Below are positions 25,049 through 32,911 of a stretch of DNA of 63,785 bases, in pieces. Where the stretch lies: assembly GCF_029051685.1 (NCBI RefSeq), contig NZ_JAACFT010000043.1, forward strand, positions 1 to 63,785, read 5' to 3'. The DNA comes from Bradyrhizobium sp. CSA207. Its GTDB lineage: Bacteria > Pseudomonadota > Alphaproteobacteria > Rhizobiales > Xanthobacteraceae. The translations under genes and the position numbers were made by a program. Positions within the stretch are counted from its first letter, which is position 1, and every line of letters starts with the position of its first letter. Below the pieces are notes generated by a model that did no database searches, was not told the origin of the DNA, and saw only the letters and a list, made by a program, of their open reading frames with translations.

Positions 25049-27118
25049 ATGAGCCTCGCCGCGGCATTGATCTACTGGATCATCATTGCTCTGTGGGTCG
25101 CCGTCTTTGCCACGGTATGCACCGCTTTTCTTCGAAATCCCCAAACGTTCGGCACGACACGACTTCTGCTCTCAGTCATCGTTATTGATACGGTCCGAAA
25201 TCTCATCGAAAACCTATATTTCGGTCTGTATTTTGGGAGTCAATACGGGCTCTTCCCGGCTTCGATCCTGGCCACACTTGGCAACCCCTTTTACTTGGTC
25301 CTTCCGAAAGTGATGAACGTCGTCGCCGCCTCGGCAGTGCTCGGCCTTCTGGTCTTCCGTTGGCTTCCTAGTGCCTCCAGAGAGCGCGCTGAAGCGGATG
25401 CCGACATTCAGATTAAGACGCAGGCGTTGAACCATGAGACAGAGGAACGGCGGCGCCTGTTCGAGACATCATTGGATTTGATTGTCGTATTGGATCGGGC
25501 AGGTCAGTATCTGCGCGTAAGCCCAAGCTCACTCGCAACCGTCGGCTACCAGCCCGAGGAAATGATCGGACGAAACGGCAGGGAATTTGTTCATCCCGAC
25601 GACATCGAAAGCACCCGCTGCGAAATGCTGCTTGCCCGCACCGGTGAACATATTCGTAACTTCGAAGCCAGGTACCTTCACAAGAGCGGTCGAATAGTAC
25701 CATTGGCGTGGTCGGGCGTTTGGTCCGAGCCCGAGCAGAAATACTTCTTCTTCGGGCGTGACATGACGGAAGCCAAAGTGGTGGAGACACAGCTCCGTCA
25801 TTTAGCCCATTTTGACCAGCTGACGGGCCTCCGCAACCGTTTCAGTTTGCGCGGCGATATCGACAAGGCATTGAATGGGGGCGATCCGGCTCGCCCGTTA
25901 ACCGTCGCCGTCCTCGATCTTGATGGGTTCAAAGACGTCAATGACACGCTCGGCCACGCGGTTGGCGACCGTCTGTTGCAGGAAATTTCGGCGCGGCTGG
26001 CATCCGCATCGGATGCAATACGGGTCTACAGGTTGGGTGGGGACGAATTCGTGCTTCTTATCGACAATTGCGGTGATCCGTTGGTTGCGACTGAGATCAT
26101 GGAGAGGGTGCTGAAACGCCTGACTGCACAAATTCACGTCGATGGCCATCAGGTGTTCATTGGGGCGAGTGTCGGTCTTGCAATTGCGCCAGCGCATGGG
26201 CTGAACGCCGACGATCTGCTGGCGAATGCAGATCTCGCGCTTTATCACGGCAAGGCCTCCGGCGGTCGCTCATGTCAATTGTACGTTCCCACCTTGCGCG
26301 CAGGGGCACAGCATCGACGCGAGCTTGATGTCGAGCTGCGTCGTGCTTACACGAAACAAGAGTTCGTTTTATACTTTCAGCCCCAGGTGAGATCGAGCGA
26401 CGGCGTCATAACTGGAGCCGAAGCGCTGCTTCGGTGGCAGCATCCGGAGCGAGGCATTTTGGCGCCGGCGGCTTTCATCGACGCACTTTGCAAGAGCGCC
26501 GTCGCGGTTGAAACCGGTCGATGGATCTTGGCCACCGCGTGCAAGACGGCGGCCCTCTGGCGCGCAAAAGGTCTGCCTCCCATCCGCATAGGGGTGAATC
26601 TCTTTCCAGCCCAATTCCGCAACGGCTCGCTGCTGCAGGACGTTGAGCAGGCCCTGGCCGAAAGCGGGTTACCCGCCGAATCGCTGGAACTTGAAATCAC
26701 CGAGAACATTGCTCTCGGTCGAGAGGAGGAAACACTATCGTCCCTCAAAGCGTTGCGAGCGCGGGGCGTAGCGATTGCCTTTGACGATTTCGGCACCGGC
26801 TATGCCTCACTGAGCTGTTTGACACGGTATCCGCTCACGCGAATAAAGATCGACCGGACCTTCATCCAGAAGATCGATGCGCAATCTCCGTTGGAGGAGT
26901 CGGCCATTGTTCGCTCAATCATCATGATGGGCCGGAACCTGGGACTCGATGTCACCGCCGAAGGCGTCGAAACTGCCGCTCAGGCGGATTTCCTAGGCGC
27001 GGAAGGTTGCGCGGAATTGCAAGGGTTCTTCTTCTCAAGGCCCGTTCCGGCCGACGTATTTGAACGGTACGTAGGATTGGAGATTCTGAACCATCGAAAA
27101 TTGATGGGAAGGAAGTGA
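25049..27118 (+). CDS. Membrane PAS-GGDEF-EAL protein (c-di-GMP turnover)
   Basis: The product has 689 residues. Three hydrophobic helices (about 5-25, 40-60, 85-105) anchor it in the inner membrane. A PAS domain (about 133-245; LIVVLDRAGQYLRVSPSSLA) senses a signal. The diguanylate cyclase domain (about 253-410) has an intact GGDEF at 330-334. The phosphodiesterase domain (about 425-680) has EALLRW with Glu458 and the later IKIDRTFI and AEGVET motifs. Both catalytic signatures are present, so it could make or degrade c-di-GMP. The ATG at 25049 follows AGGAG. Transcribed alone. Confidence 0.94.
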   Translation: MSLAAALIYWIIIALWVAVFATVCTAFLRNPQTFGTTRLLLSVIVIDTVRNLIENLYFGLYFGSQYGLFPASILATLGNPFYLVLPKVMNVVAASAVLGLLVFRWLPSASRERAEADADIQIKTQALNHETEERRRLFETSLDLIVVLDRAGQYLRVSPSSLATVGYQPEEMIGRNGREFVHPDDIESTRCEMLLARTGEHIRNFEARYLHKSGRIVPLAWSGVWSEPEQKYFFFGRDMTEAKVVETQLRHLAHFDQLTGLRNRFSLRGDIDKALNGGDPARPLTVAVLDLDGFKDVNDTLGHAVGDRLLQEISARLASASDAIRVYRLGGDEFVLLIDNCGDPLVATEIMERVLKRLTAQIHVDGHQVFIGASVGLAIAPAHGLNADDLLANADLALYHGKASGGRSCQLYVPTLRAGAQHRRELDVELRRAYTKQEFVLYFQPQVRSSDGVITGAEALLRWQHPERGILAPAAFIDALCKSAVAVETGRWILATACKTAALWRAKGLPPIRIGVNLFPAQFRNGSLLQDVEQALAESGLPAESLELEITENIALGREEETLSSLKALRARGVAIAFDDFGTGYASLSCLTRYPLTRIKIDRTFIQKIDAQSPLEESAIVRSIIMMGRNLGLDVTAEGVETAAQADFLGAEGCAELQGFFFSRPVPADVFERYVGLEILNHRKLMGRK

Positions 27119-27249
27119 CGGTCCGATTTGCGTCCGCACGGAGCTTCAACCCCGCAGATGCGTCTTGCATCAATGTAGCTGGCCTCTGATTGGAGCGTAT
27201 GGTGCTCCGGGTGGACCCAACAGCAATTAAGCCCGACTCAAATTAGACA

Positions 27250-27387
27250 TCACGCCAGACTTGCTTCCTCAAAAGCCGCGATCCGGTCGCGCAAGACTGG
27301 CCCGGCGATGAACAAGCCGAACAGCTTCCGACCGCTATAGCCGTAGCCGTGCAATGCACGGCGCGCGTCGCAATCAATGGCACCCCT
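27250..27387 (-). pseudogene. C-terminal fragment of an unknown protein
   Basis: The minus-strand frame between a TAG at 27388 and a TGA at 27250 reads GAIDCDARRALHGYGYSGRK then LFGLFIAGPVLRDRIAAFEE and ASLA. It has strong protein-like composition but no start codon, so it looks like a leftover 3' end. The rest of 27119-27587 holds nothing I can support; 27450-27530 is AT-rich. Confidence 0.35.
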
Positions 27388-27587
27388 CTAGCCACGACCA
27401 TTCCGGAAGGTTCGCAGCGCAATCATCGATTGTGTCGCGCATCTAGCTAACGCCAATATATATTCCATAATGAAGGTTATGCGAATCAATATTATTGATG
27501 AATATCAATCACTTAGGCGGCGCAAAGACCGAGAAGCTGCCATTGGCAGGCGCGCAAGCAGACATCTGGTGAAGAGTCTCTGCAAAC

Positions 27588-29123
27588 TTAGTTTTGGCGT
27601 GAGACCTCGTACTTCCGTCGGTACGCAGCCAAAAACTCTTGATCCGTGCAGATACAGCGTCCCGACGTGTCTTTCGCCATAGGATCGTGAAGATGCGCTG
27701 CTAGTGGACGGAGCAGGTTAATGCGTGTGCTAGTTGTCGGCATGTTCAAAACTCCCGAAGCGTGCTTCACGAGATCTGCCGCCAGCATTATGCCAGCAAG
27801 AGCCGACTGAAACGACATCGGTACAACCGCTCTCACGGGCTCCGCTCCATCCGTCAAGCGCATGACGACCCCGCCGCAGATTGCCCGCTGGTGAAACGAC
27901 CGGATGGAATGCCCAACAAACTCTTGAAGAGGTTCCGAAGTAATGCCGAAGGCCTTCGCAACTCGCTCGATGAAACCGGCATCCAACGAAGCGTTTGTCT
28001 GCAGAAGATTCCGTATCTCCTGTTGAGCCTCGGGCATCCTAAGTTCTTCAGCCATCTTCTCGTGCTCGTCCTTTATCTTTCCGTGAGGCAAGTAAAGGCA
28101 AGCCAGGCACGCACGGCCATCATCGAAGCAGTGGCGTGACACCCCGATATCGAGCTCCTGGGTCCAGGCATTCACGATCCACTTCGGCAGCGCCCCTTGC
28201 ACGGCTATTCGGTCAGGCGCATTGTCCAAAGCAACAGCGACTCTTTCGAAGCTCCAATTGTCACGGTCGTTCACATAGGCGTCCCATTTGGCACGATGTG
28301 TCGACACTTTCAGTGCCGTGTCCACCAAAGCGGCGTGCGCCAAATCGACTTTTAGTGAACCAACATGGCATTGGCTGGCCAGTACGTACCGCTGCAGGTT
28401 CGAAAGGTCGATCTCTTCATGGTCTACCAAACGGAGCGATCCCTTAAGCCCTGCTGCGCGAGACAAGGCCCAAACCACGCCATTCCCGATCGCGCCAAGG
28501 CCCACGAGGTGCGTGTCGCCTATATCCACTCCATCAAGATCATGACTGGTCTCAGGTATGCCTTGGGCATACGTCAGCATTGATAAGTCAATGAGGTCGT
28601 CCAGGCCGCCCTGCTCGAGTTGCTCGCCAAACACCATCCGAAAAACATTGGCTGCGGCAAAGCATGAAGCAGCACCTGCACCGAACGGATTCCTCGACTC
28701 GCCGGAGCCAACAGGACCGCGGCTTGAGAGCTTGGCTTGCCATCCGTCCGAGCCGATGAAAAAGGTCGGACACTTAGTACGAGGCAGGCTGCTTCCGACG
28801 ACCACGGTAGCTGTGACCGCCCTCCTGGGCTTGGCGAACTCAATCTCGGGATTGATGGACTTCGCAAGATGCTCGAGTGCGGGAACGTGGTCCTTCGCCT
28901 TTGGATCGAGCGGCCGCAGTGCAATCGTCGGGTAGAGACGGGTCAACAACCTGATAATCAAATCCAGACTAAGGGCACCTTCCCGCGACTTCACGGCTGC
29001 GCTGTCGAACCCCACGCCGATTACCTGCGCCCCAAGTCTTTCCTCGAACGCCGACACCTTGAAATTGGTCAACACCCGCGACGCCGCCGATGACGCACGG
29101 TCCATGAAGTTGGCCAAGGCCAT
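27588..29123 (-). CDS. E1-like ubiquitin-activating (ThiF-fold) enzyme
   Basis: The product has 511 residues. An N-terminal region of about 190 residues precedes a ThiF/E1 adenylation domain: nucleotide loop HLVGLGAIGNG (about 205-215), acidic strand LRLVDHEEIDLSNLQRYVL (Asp234, Arg245) and VALDNAPDR. RACLACLY has Cys339 and Cys342, candidates for the thioester Cys or a metal pair. E1 enzymes activate a ubiquitin-like C-terminus with ATP and pass it to an E2. It is the last gene of the tight operon Ubl, E2-like, JAMM peptidase, E1 (gap of 3 bases), the gene order of antiphage Bil-type systems. The catalytic Cys assignment is inferred. Confidence 0.85.
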   Translation of the reverse strand: MALANFMDRASSAASRVLTNFKVSAFEERLGAQVIGVGFDSAAVKSREGALSLDLIIRLLTRLYPTIALRPLDPKAKDHVPALEHLAKSINPEIEFAKPRRAVTATVVVGSSLPRTKCPTFFIGSDGWQAKLSSRGPVGSGESRNPFGAGAASCFAAANVFRMVFGEQLEQGGLDDLIDLSMLTYAQGIPETSHDLDGVDIGDTHLVGLGAIGNGVVWALSRAAGLKGSLRLVDHEEIDLSNLQRYVLASQCHVGSLKVDLAHAALVDTALKVSTHRAKWDAYVNDRDNWSFERVAVALDNAPDRIAVQGALPKWIVNAWTQELDIGVSRHCFDDGRACLACLYLPHGKIKDEHEKMAEELRMPEAQQEIRNLLQTNASLDAGFIERVAKAFGITSEPLQEFVGHSIRSFHQRAICGGVVMRLTDGAEPVRAVVPMSFQSALAGIMLAADLVKHASGVLNMPTTSTRINLLRPLAAHLHDPMAKDTSGRCICTDQEFLAAYRRKYEVSRQN

Positions 29124-29126
29124 CGT

Positions 29127-29615
29127 TCAATCCTTAATCGAAATCATCCGCGAAACCTCACCGACCGTCAGGGGTTGCCATATGCCGGCTCCGTCGAGCC
29201 TATATGATGCGAGGTTCCTGAGCTCGAAGGGCGCGCGCGCAAAATCCGGTACGACCAATGATAGGCATCCCACTGTCGTGGCGATCGCGTACGCATCGTC
29301 CGTGCTGGAATGATAGGCCCGACCCGGATGACTATGGATTTGGGCGACGAGCGCGAGTTGCTCCCGGTAAAGCCATACATTTATGCGGTGTAGCTCTTCT
29401 GGCCCTGTCATAACGCATACCCCATCGGAAGTACGGATGTGACGTTGAGCGGGAATGAGCGTTCTATGTACCTGGAAATGGTGCTCCGTCTGACGGCCCA
29501 CCCAAAGGCCGAGACCTTCATGACCTTCACTCCCCACCTTCCGCAAATGGGCATGGAGCTCATCCACGCAGCTCCGCGGGACAGAGAGTGCTGTCACGTC
29601 CGCGATTTGATTCAT
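29127..29615 (-). CDS. JAMM/MPN+ isopeptidase (deubiquitinase-like)
   Basis: The product is a 162-residue JAB1/MPN+ metalloprotease. The zinc site is visible: Glu33 in GHEGLGLWVG, His94 and His96 in QIHSHPG, Ser104 and Asp107 in SSTDD, matching HxHPx(n)SxxD. Family members trim ubiquitin-like precursors or remove them from targets. Its ATG overlaps the stop of the E2-like gene by 4 bases (ATGA), a sign of translational coupling. In this operon it probably processes the ubiquitin-like protein encoded at 30222-30515, which ends Gly-Val. Confidence 0.87.
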   Translation of the reverse strand: MNQIADVTALSVPRSCVDELHAHLRKVGSEGHEGLGLWVGRQTEHHFQVHRTLIPAQRHIRTSDGVCVMTGPEELHRINVWLYREQLALVAQIHSHPGRAYHSSTDDAYAIATTVGCLSLVVPDFARAPFELRNLASYRLDGAGIWQPLTVGEVSRMISIKD

Positions 29616-30229
29616 TCAGGTACGGCCAGCAATGAAGGTAGCGCGTTCACTGCGGGGACCTGTATCTGGACTTGGTAGTGCTCTATAGGCTTCAGGCCGT
29701 GGTCCCAGATCTTTTCGAGGATAAAGACCAACGACCCTTCGCCAGAGCCTCGATGCAGAAGCCATGAGTCACCCGTGTGTGCCGGATTGTCGTGATATTC
29801 GCGTACGCCAGGAAGGCAAATAAACGGCGCATCCTCAAGACTGTTGGACTGAATCATGTTTGTTAGTTGCACGCCGCCCTGCTGCGCGAGCGCCCGGATG
29901 GTCTCGGGAGTTGCGCCGGGGATCGCCGTCCGGCGAAGCATTTGCACCTGAAGTAATTTGGCCGGTATCGGTTGACGCGTGAAAGGATCCACGAACGTAA
30001 CGGAAGGAGGCCGCAGATCATAATTGGTAAAGTCTAGCACGACGGCCGCGAGAATGGGAGGCGGCCTTGGCTTAGTCGCCGCGAAAACCACGAAGACTTC
30101 CGGAAACTCCGCGTCCAGCAGGAGCCAGCCTCTGTTGCGATAGGCCGATTCCATGCTCCGATAATTGGCAACCTCGCGCGCGAACTTGATACGCGAGACC
30201 TCAGGGTCCACCGTTTGGAGATCAGACAC
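29612..30229 (-). CDS. Putative E2-like conjugating protein
   Basis: The product has 205 residues. The operon position between a ubiquitin-like protein and a JAMM peptidase, and the pattern of a sheet (WLLLDAEFPEVFVVFAATKP, ILAAVVLDFTNYDLRPPSVT) followed by PFICLPGVREYHDNPAHTGD, suit a diverged prokaryotic E2. Cys138 would carry the thioester, with His146, His151 and His159 close by. It starts with GTG at 30229 inside the end of the upstream gene (8-base overlap). The E2 assignment relies partly on context and should be tested by structure comparison. Confidence 0.68.
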   Translation of the reverse strand: MSDLQTVDPEVSRIKFAREVANYRSMESAYRNRGWLLLDAEFPEVFVVFAATKPRPPPILAAVVLDFTNYDLRPPSVTFVDPFTRQPIPAKLLQVQMLRRTAIPGATPETIRALAQQGGVQLTNMIQSNSLEDAPFICLPGVREYHDNPAHTGDSWLLHRGSGEGSLVFILEKIWDHGLKPIEHYQVQIQVPAVNALPSLLAVPE

Positions 30230-30515
30230 CGGCCACGCCAGCCTTTAGACTCAGAAACAGCGTCACTTCCTTGCCGAAGCCGAATTCCCCCACTTTCTTG
30301 TCCGGGTCCAGCAACTCGCCAGCTTCGTTCTTGATCTCCCAGTTCTCGGGCGGCTGAGCCAGATTTTTAGTCTCTTCTAGCGCCTTCTGGCGGGCTACTT
30401 GCAGCGGTTGCTGTTCTACAGCCTTGATGACGACAGGCTGACCGTTCACAATCATCGTGATCTCAACGAACTCCGCGCCGTGCTCGCCCCCCGGCTTCTT
30501 TTCGTTTTCCTTCAT
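30222..30515 (-). CDS. Ubiquitin-like protein (DUF2604-type)
   Basis: The product has 97 residues from the ATG at 30515, chosen over a GTG at 30542 because AGGGA lies 5 bases upstream. A charged linker (MKENEKKPGGEHGAEF) precedes a beta-grasp domain: VEITMIVNGQPVVIKAVEQQ, VARQKALEETKNLAQPPENW, EIKNEAGELLDPDKKVGEFG and KEVTLFLSLKAGVAGV. The protein ends Ala-Gly-Val, one residue past a Gly. It is the first gene of the four-gene operon and would be the modifier attached to target proteins. The 278 bases upstream to 30820 hold its promoter. Confidence 0.85.
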   Translation of the reverse strand: MKENEKKPGGEHGAEFVEITMIVNGQPVVIKAVEQQPLQVARQKALEETKNLAQPPENWEIKNEAGELLDPDKKVGEFGFGKEVTLFLSLKAGVAGV

Positions 30516-30820
30516 TTCGGTCCCTTGTTCTCTGGGCGGCACATCGGACGCCGGGAATCGACTCTGACACTACGTGATTGATCCCCAATATTCACATACA
30601 TAATTTCAGAGTCCCCAATTCCAGGGACTTCGCATAACTAACGTCTGCCAATTCGGAGCAATACACAGCAAAAACAGCTGTCCGATCTCAAATCTTACTC
30701 GTACCGGCGCAGCGCTGCCGCAACCGGTGAGGACCGATAGCCGCATAGCATAGATTATGGAATAAATTCTTATTATCCGAACGTCAGAAGTTGGGTTGTT
30801 TTGCCTGGCTCCGGCCTACC

Positions 30821-32230
30821 TCACTCCGCAGCTTCAGCGGGCGTGCTCTTTAGCTCAGCAAATTTCGCCGCCATCGTCGGATTGCCTCGGGTCAGCTTCT
30901 TGATCGTCACGTCCTGCGCCTTGTCGTTCGCAAGGCGGAGATTGCGGTCTGCACCGATCAATGCATCCTTTGTTTTCTGGAGATGATCGATGGATTTATC
31001 GATCTCGGCGATCGCGGTCTGGAAGTGCCTGGAAGCAAGATCGTAGTTCTTCGAGAATGCGGTCTTGAACGTCTCTAGCTGACTTTCAAACTGCGTGATG
31101 TCGATATTCTGCGCTCTCACAAGCGCAAGCTCGGCTTTGTACTTGAGCGAATTGATGGCCGCATTCCGCAAGAGCGTGATCATCGGCAGGAAGAACTGCG
31201 GCCGGATGACATACATTTTCGGGTAACGGTGGAAGACGTCGACGATGCCGGCATTGTAAAGTTCGTTGTCGGGTTCAAGTAGTGAGACCAGGATGGCGTA
31301 TTCGCAGCCCTTCTCGCTCCGGTCCCGGTCGAGCTCCTTCAGAAAATCTTCGTTCTTGCTTTTCGTCGCGGTTTTGTCGCTCTCGTTCTTCATCTCGAAC
31401 ATAATCGAGATGATCTCGGTGCCGGCTTCGTCCGAGTCCCGGAAGATGTAATCGCCCTTGCTGCCGGTCCGCGCGTCGTTGTCTTTCTCGAAATACGCCC
31501 GCGGAAATGCCATCGAGCGCACGCGGTTGAATTCGGTCTCGCAGTGCTGTTCGAGGGTCTCCCCGACCATCTTTGTCGAGAGGCGGGCCTTCATATCCTT
31601 AAGGCGCTCGATCGCGTCATCGCGATCCTTGATTTGCGTTTCGTACTTGTCCTTAAGCGACTGCTCAGAGAGCTGCTTTTCAAGCTGCACCTGTTTGATG
31701 CCGTTCTTCAGCTCATCGCGCTCTTTTTCGATGGCAACGACCGCTTCCGTCACGGCAAGCTTTTTCTCAAGCTCGAGAGCCTGGAGCTTGGCCTTCAGCT
31801 CCTGGATTTCTTTTTCCTTGGCAGCGGCAATTTTGTGCTGTTCGCTGGCCAGAAGCGCTTCAGCAAGCTCCGCGGCCGCTTTCTTTTCGCGCTCGGACTC
31901 GACCAGCGCGTTCGCGAGCCTGTCACGCTCTTTTTCCACGGCGCTGAGCGCCTCGGTGACAGCAAGCTTCTGGCTGACCTCACTCCCCTCAAGCTTGGAC
32001 TTCAACTGCCGGATTTCTGCGTCCTTCGCGGCCGCAGTCTTCTGCAGATCGTTGCTCACCTGGGCCTTGGCCAGTTCAACAGCGCTCTGCTTGTCACGCT
32101 CGGCCAATTCCAGGCGTTCATGGAGTTGCTGAGCGAAATCCGCGTCACGGACCTGCTTCAGAATCTCGGCATAGCCGGACTCATCGACCTTGAAGGCCTT
32201 CGCACAGTGCGGACAGATGATCTCGTGCAT
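30821..32230 (-). CDS. DUF2130 protein: zinc finger, coiled coil, PD-(D/E)xK-like domain
   Basis: The product has 469 residues from the ATG at 32230 (behind AGGAAAC). An N-terminal zinc-binding pair CPHC opens MHEIICPHCAKAFKVDESGY. Long Glu/Lys/Ala coiled coils span about 30-215, with an internal near-repeat of about 60 residues (KLAVTEA-V-EKERD occurs twice). The C-terminal DUF2130 domain has GSKGDYIFRD and IISIMFEMKNE, which fit the Asp and Glu-x-Lys of a PD-(D/E)xK nuclease. It lies directly upstream of the Ubl operon on the same strand (about 305 bases apart), and a DNA-acting role is inferred. Confidence 0.85.
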   Translation of the reverse strand: MHEIICPHCAKAFKVDESGYAEILKQVRDADFAQQLHERLELAERDKQSAVELAKAQVSNDLQKTAAAKDAEIRQLKSKLEGSEVSQKLAVTEALSAVEKERDRLANALVESEREKKAAAELAEALLASEQHKIAAAKEKEIQELKAKLQALELEKKLAVTEAVVAIEKERDELKNGIKQVQLEKQLSEQSLKDKYETQIKDRDDAIERLKDMKARLSTKMVGETLEQHCETEFNRVRSMAFPRAYFEKDNDARTGSKGDYIFRDSDEAGTEIISIMFEMKNESDKTATKSKNEDFLKELDRDRSEKGCEYAILVSLLEPDNELYNAGIVDVFHRYPKMYVIRPQFFLPMITLLRNAAINSLKYKAELALVRAQNIDITQFESQLETFKTAFSKNYDLASRHFQTAIAEIDKSIDHLQKTKDALIGADRNLRLANDKAQDVTIKKLTRGNPTMAAKFAELKSTPAEAAE

Positions 32231-32356
32231 GTTTCCTGGCCGGCTGCGGGCCCGCAGAATCGGCATGGGCCCCCTGAGAACAAAATTAGAACAAGCAATC
32301 TTGAAGGGTCAAGCGTAAGCGTAGCTCTGCGGCCCTTTTTGATTGGTGCTTGACGC

Positions 32357-32497
32357 CTATTTTGAGCGCGTGACGCGGCGCCGCGGCTTCCAAATTTCGG
32401 ACAAAGCGTTGACGGCGGCCTCGAGCGCCTTGCTGTCGATGACGTTGGGATCGAAGTGTTCGGGCCCCCAACCGCTCCGCGGCCGCCCCACCAGAGC
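32357..32497 (-). pseudogene. C-terminal fragment of unknown gene
   Basis: Open frame without a start between stops: ALVGRPRSGWGPEHFDPNVI, DSKALEAAVNALSEIWKPRR, RVTRSK. It is protein-like and probably the 3' end of a lost gene. The remaining 32498-32911 shows no gene and carries the promoter of the TIR-STAND gene. Confidence 0.35.
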
Positions 32498-32911
32498 TTA
32501 GATACCTAAAGGGGTAAATCATAGGGTTTATTGCCCGAGGACACGGTTAAGCTGGTGGATTGGGTTCAGTGCCCCGGCGCTCTCAACGACTGATTCCAGT
32601 TCGCCGTTTGAATCTGCATGATCAAACATGTGGTCTAGTTCACAAGTGGCCGATGGCTAGTGATCTAGATTTGCGTTCGCGGACCTAGTGGAGACCAAAT
32701 GTTCGATCATTTCGCCGCGCCCGCGCGACTGTCCAAAGGACATCAAGCGGCTTGCTCAGGAAGCGCGACCATCGGCGACCTGTTTGTCTTTCACAACCGC
32801 GTCGATGATCGAACGGGTACATCCTTTGCAGGTGTTTACCAGGGGGCAATCGCGCTGCTTTAGTTCGAGCGTTCGAGTCTGACCACTATCGCCTCTTCAA
32901 CTGGATCAAGT

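Noticed and set aside
31458..32353. Long plus-strand frames (224 and 269 codons) opposite the DUF2130 gene
   Set aside because: They are the antisense shadow of a repetitive coiled-coil gene; Ser/Leu/Phe-rich composition, no ribosome site, no motif.
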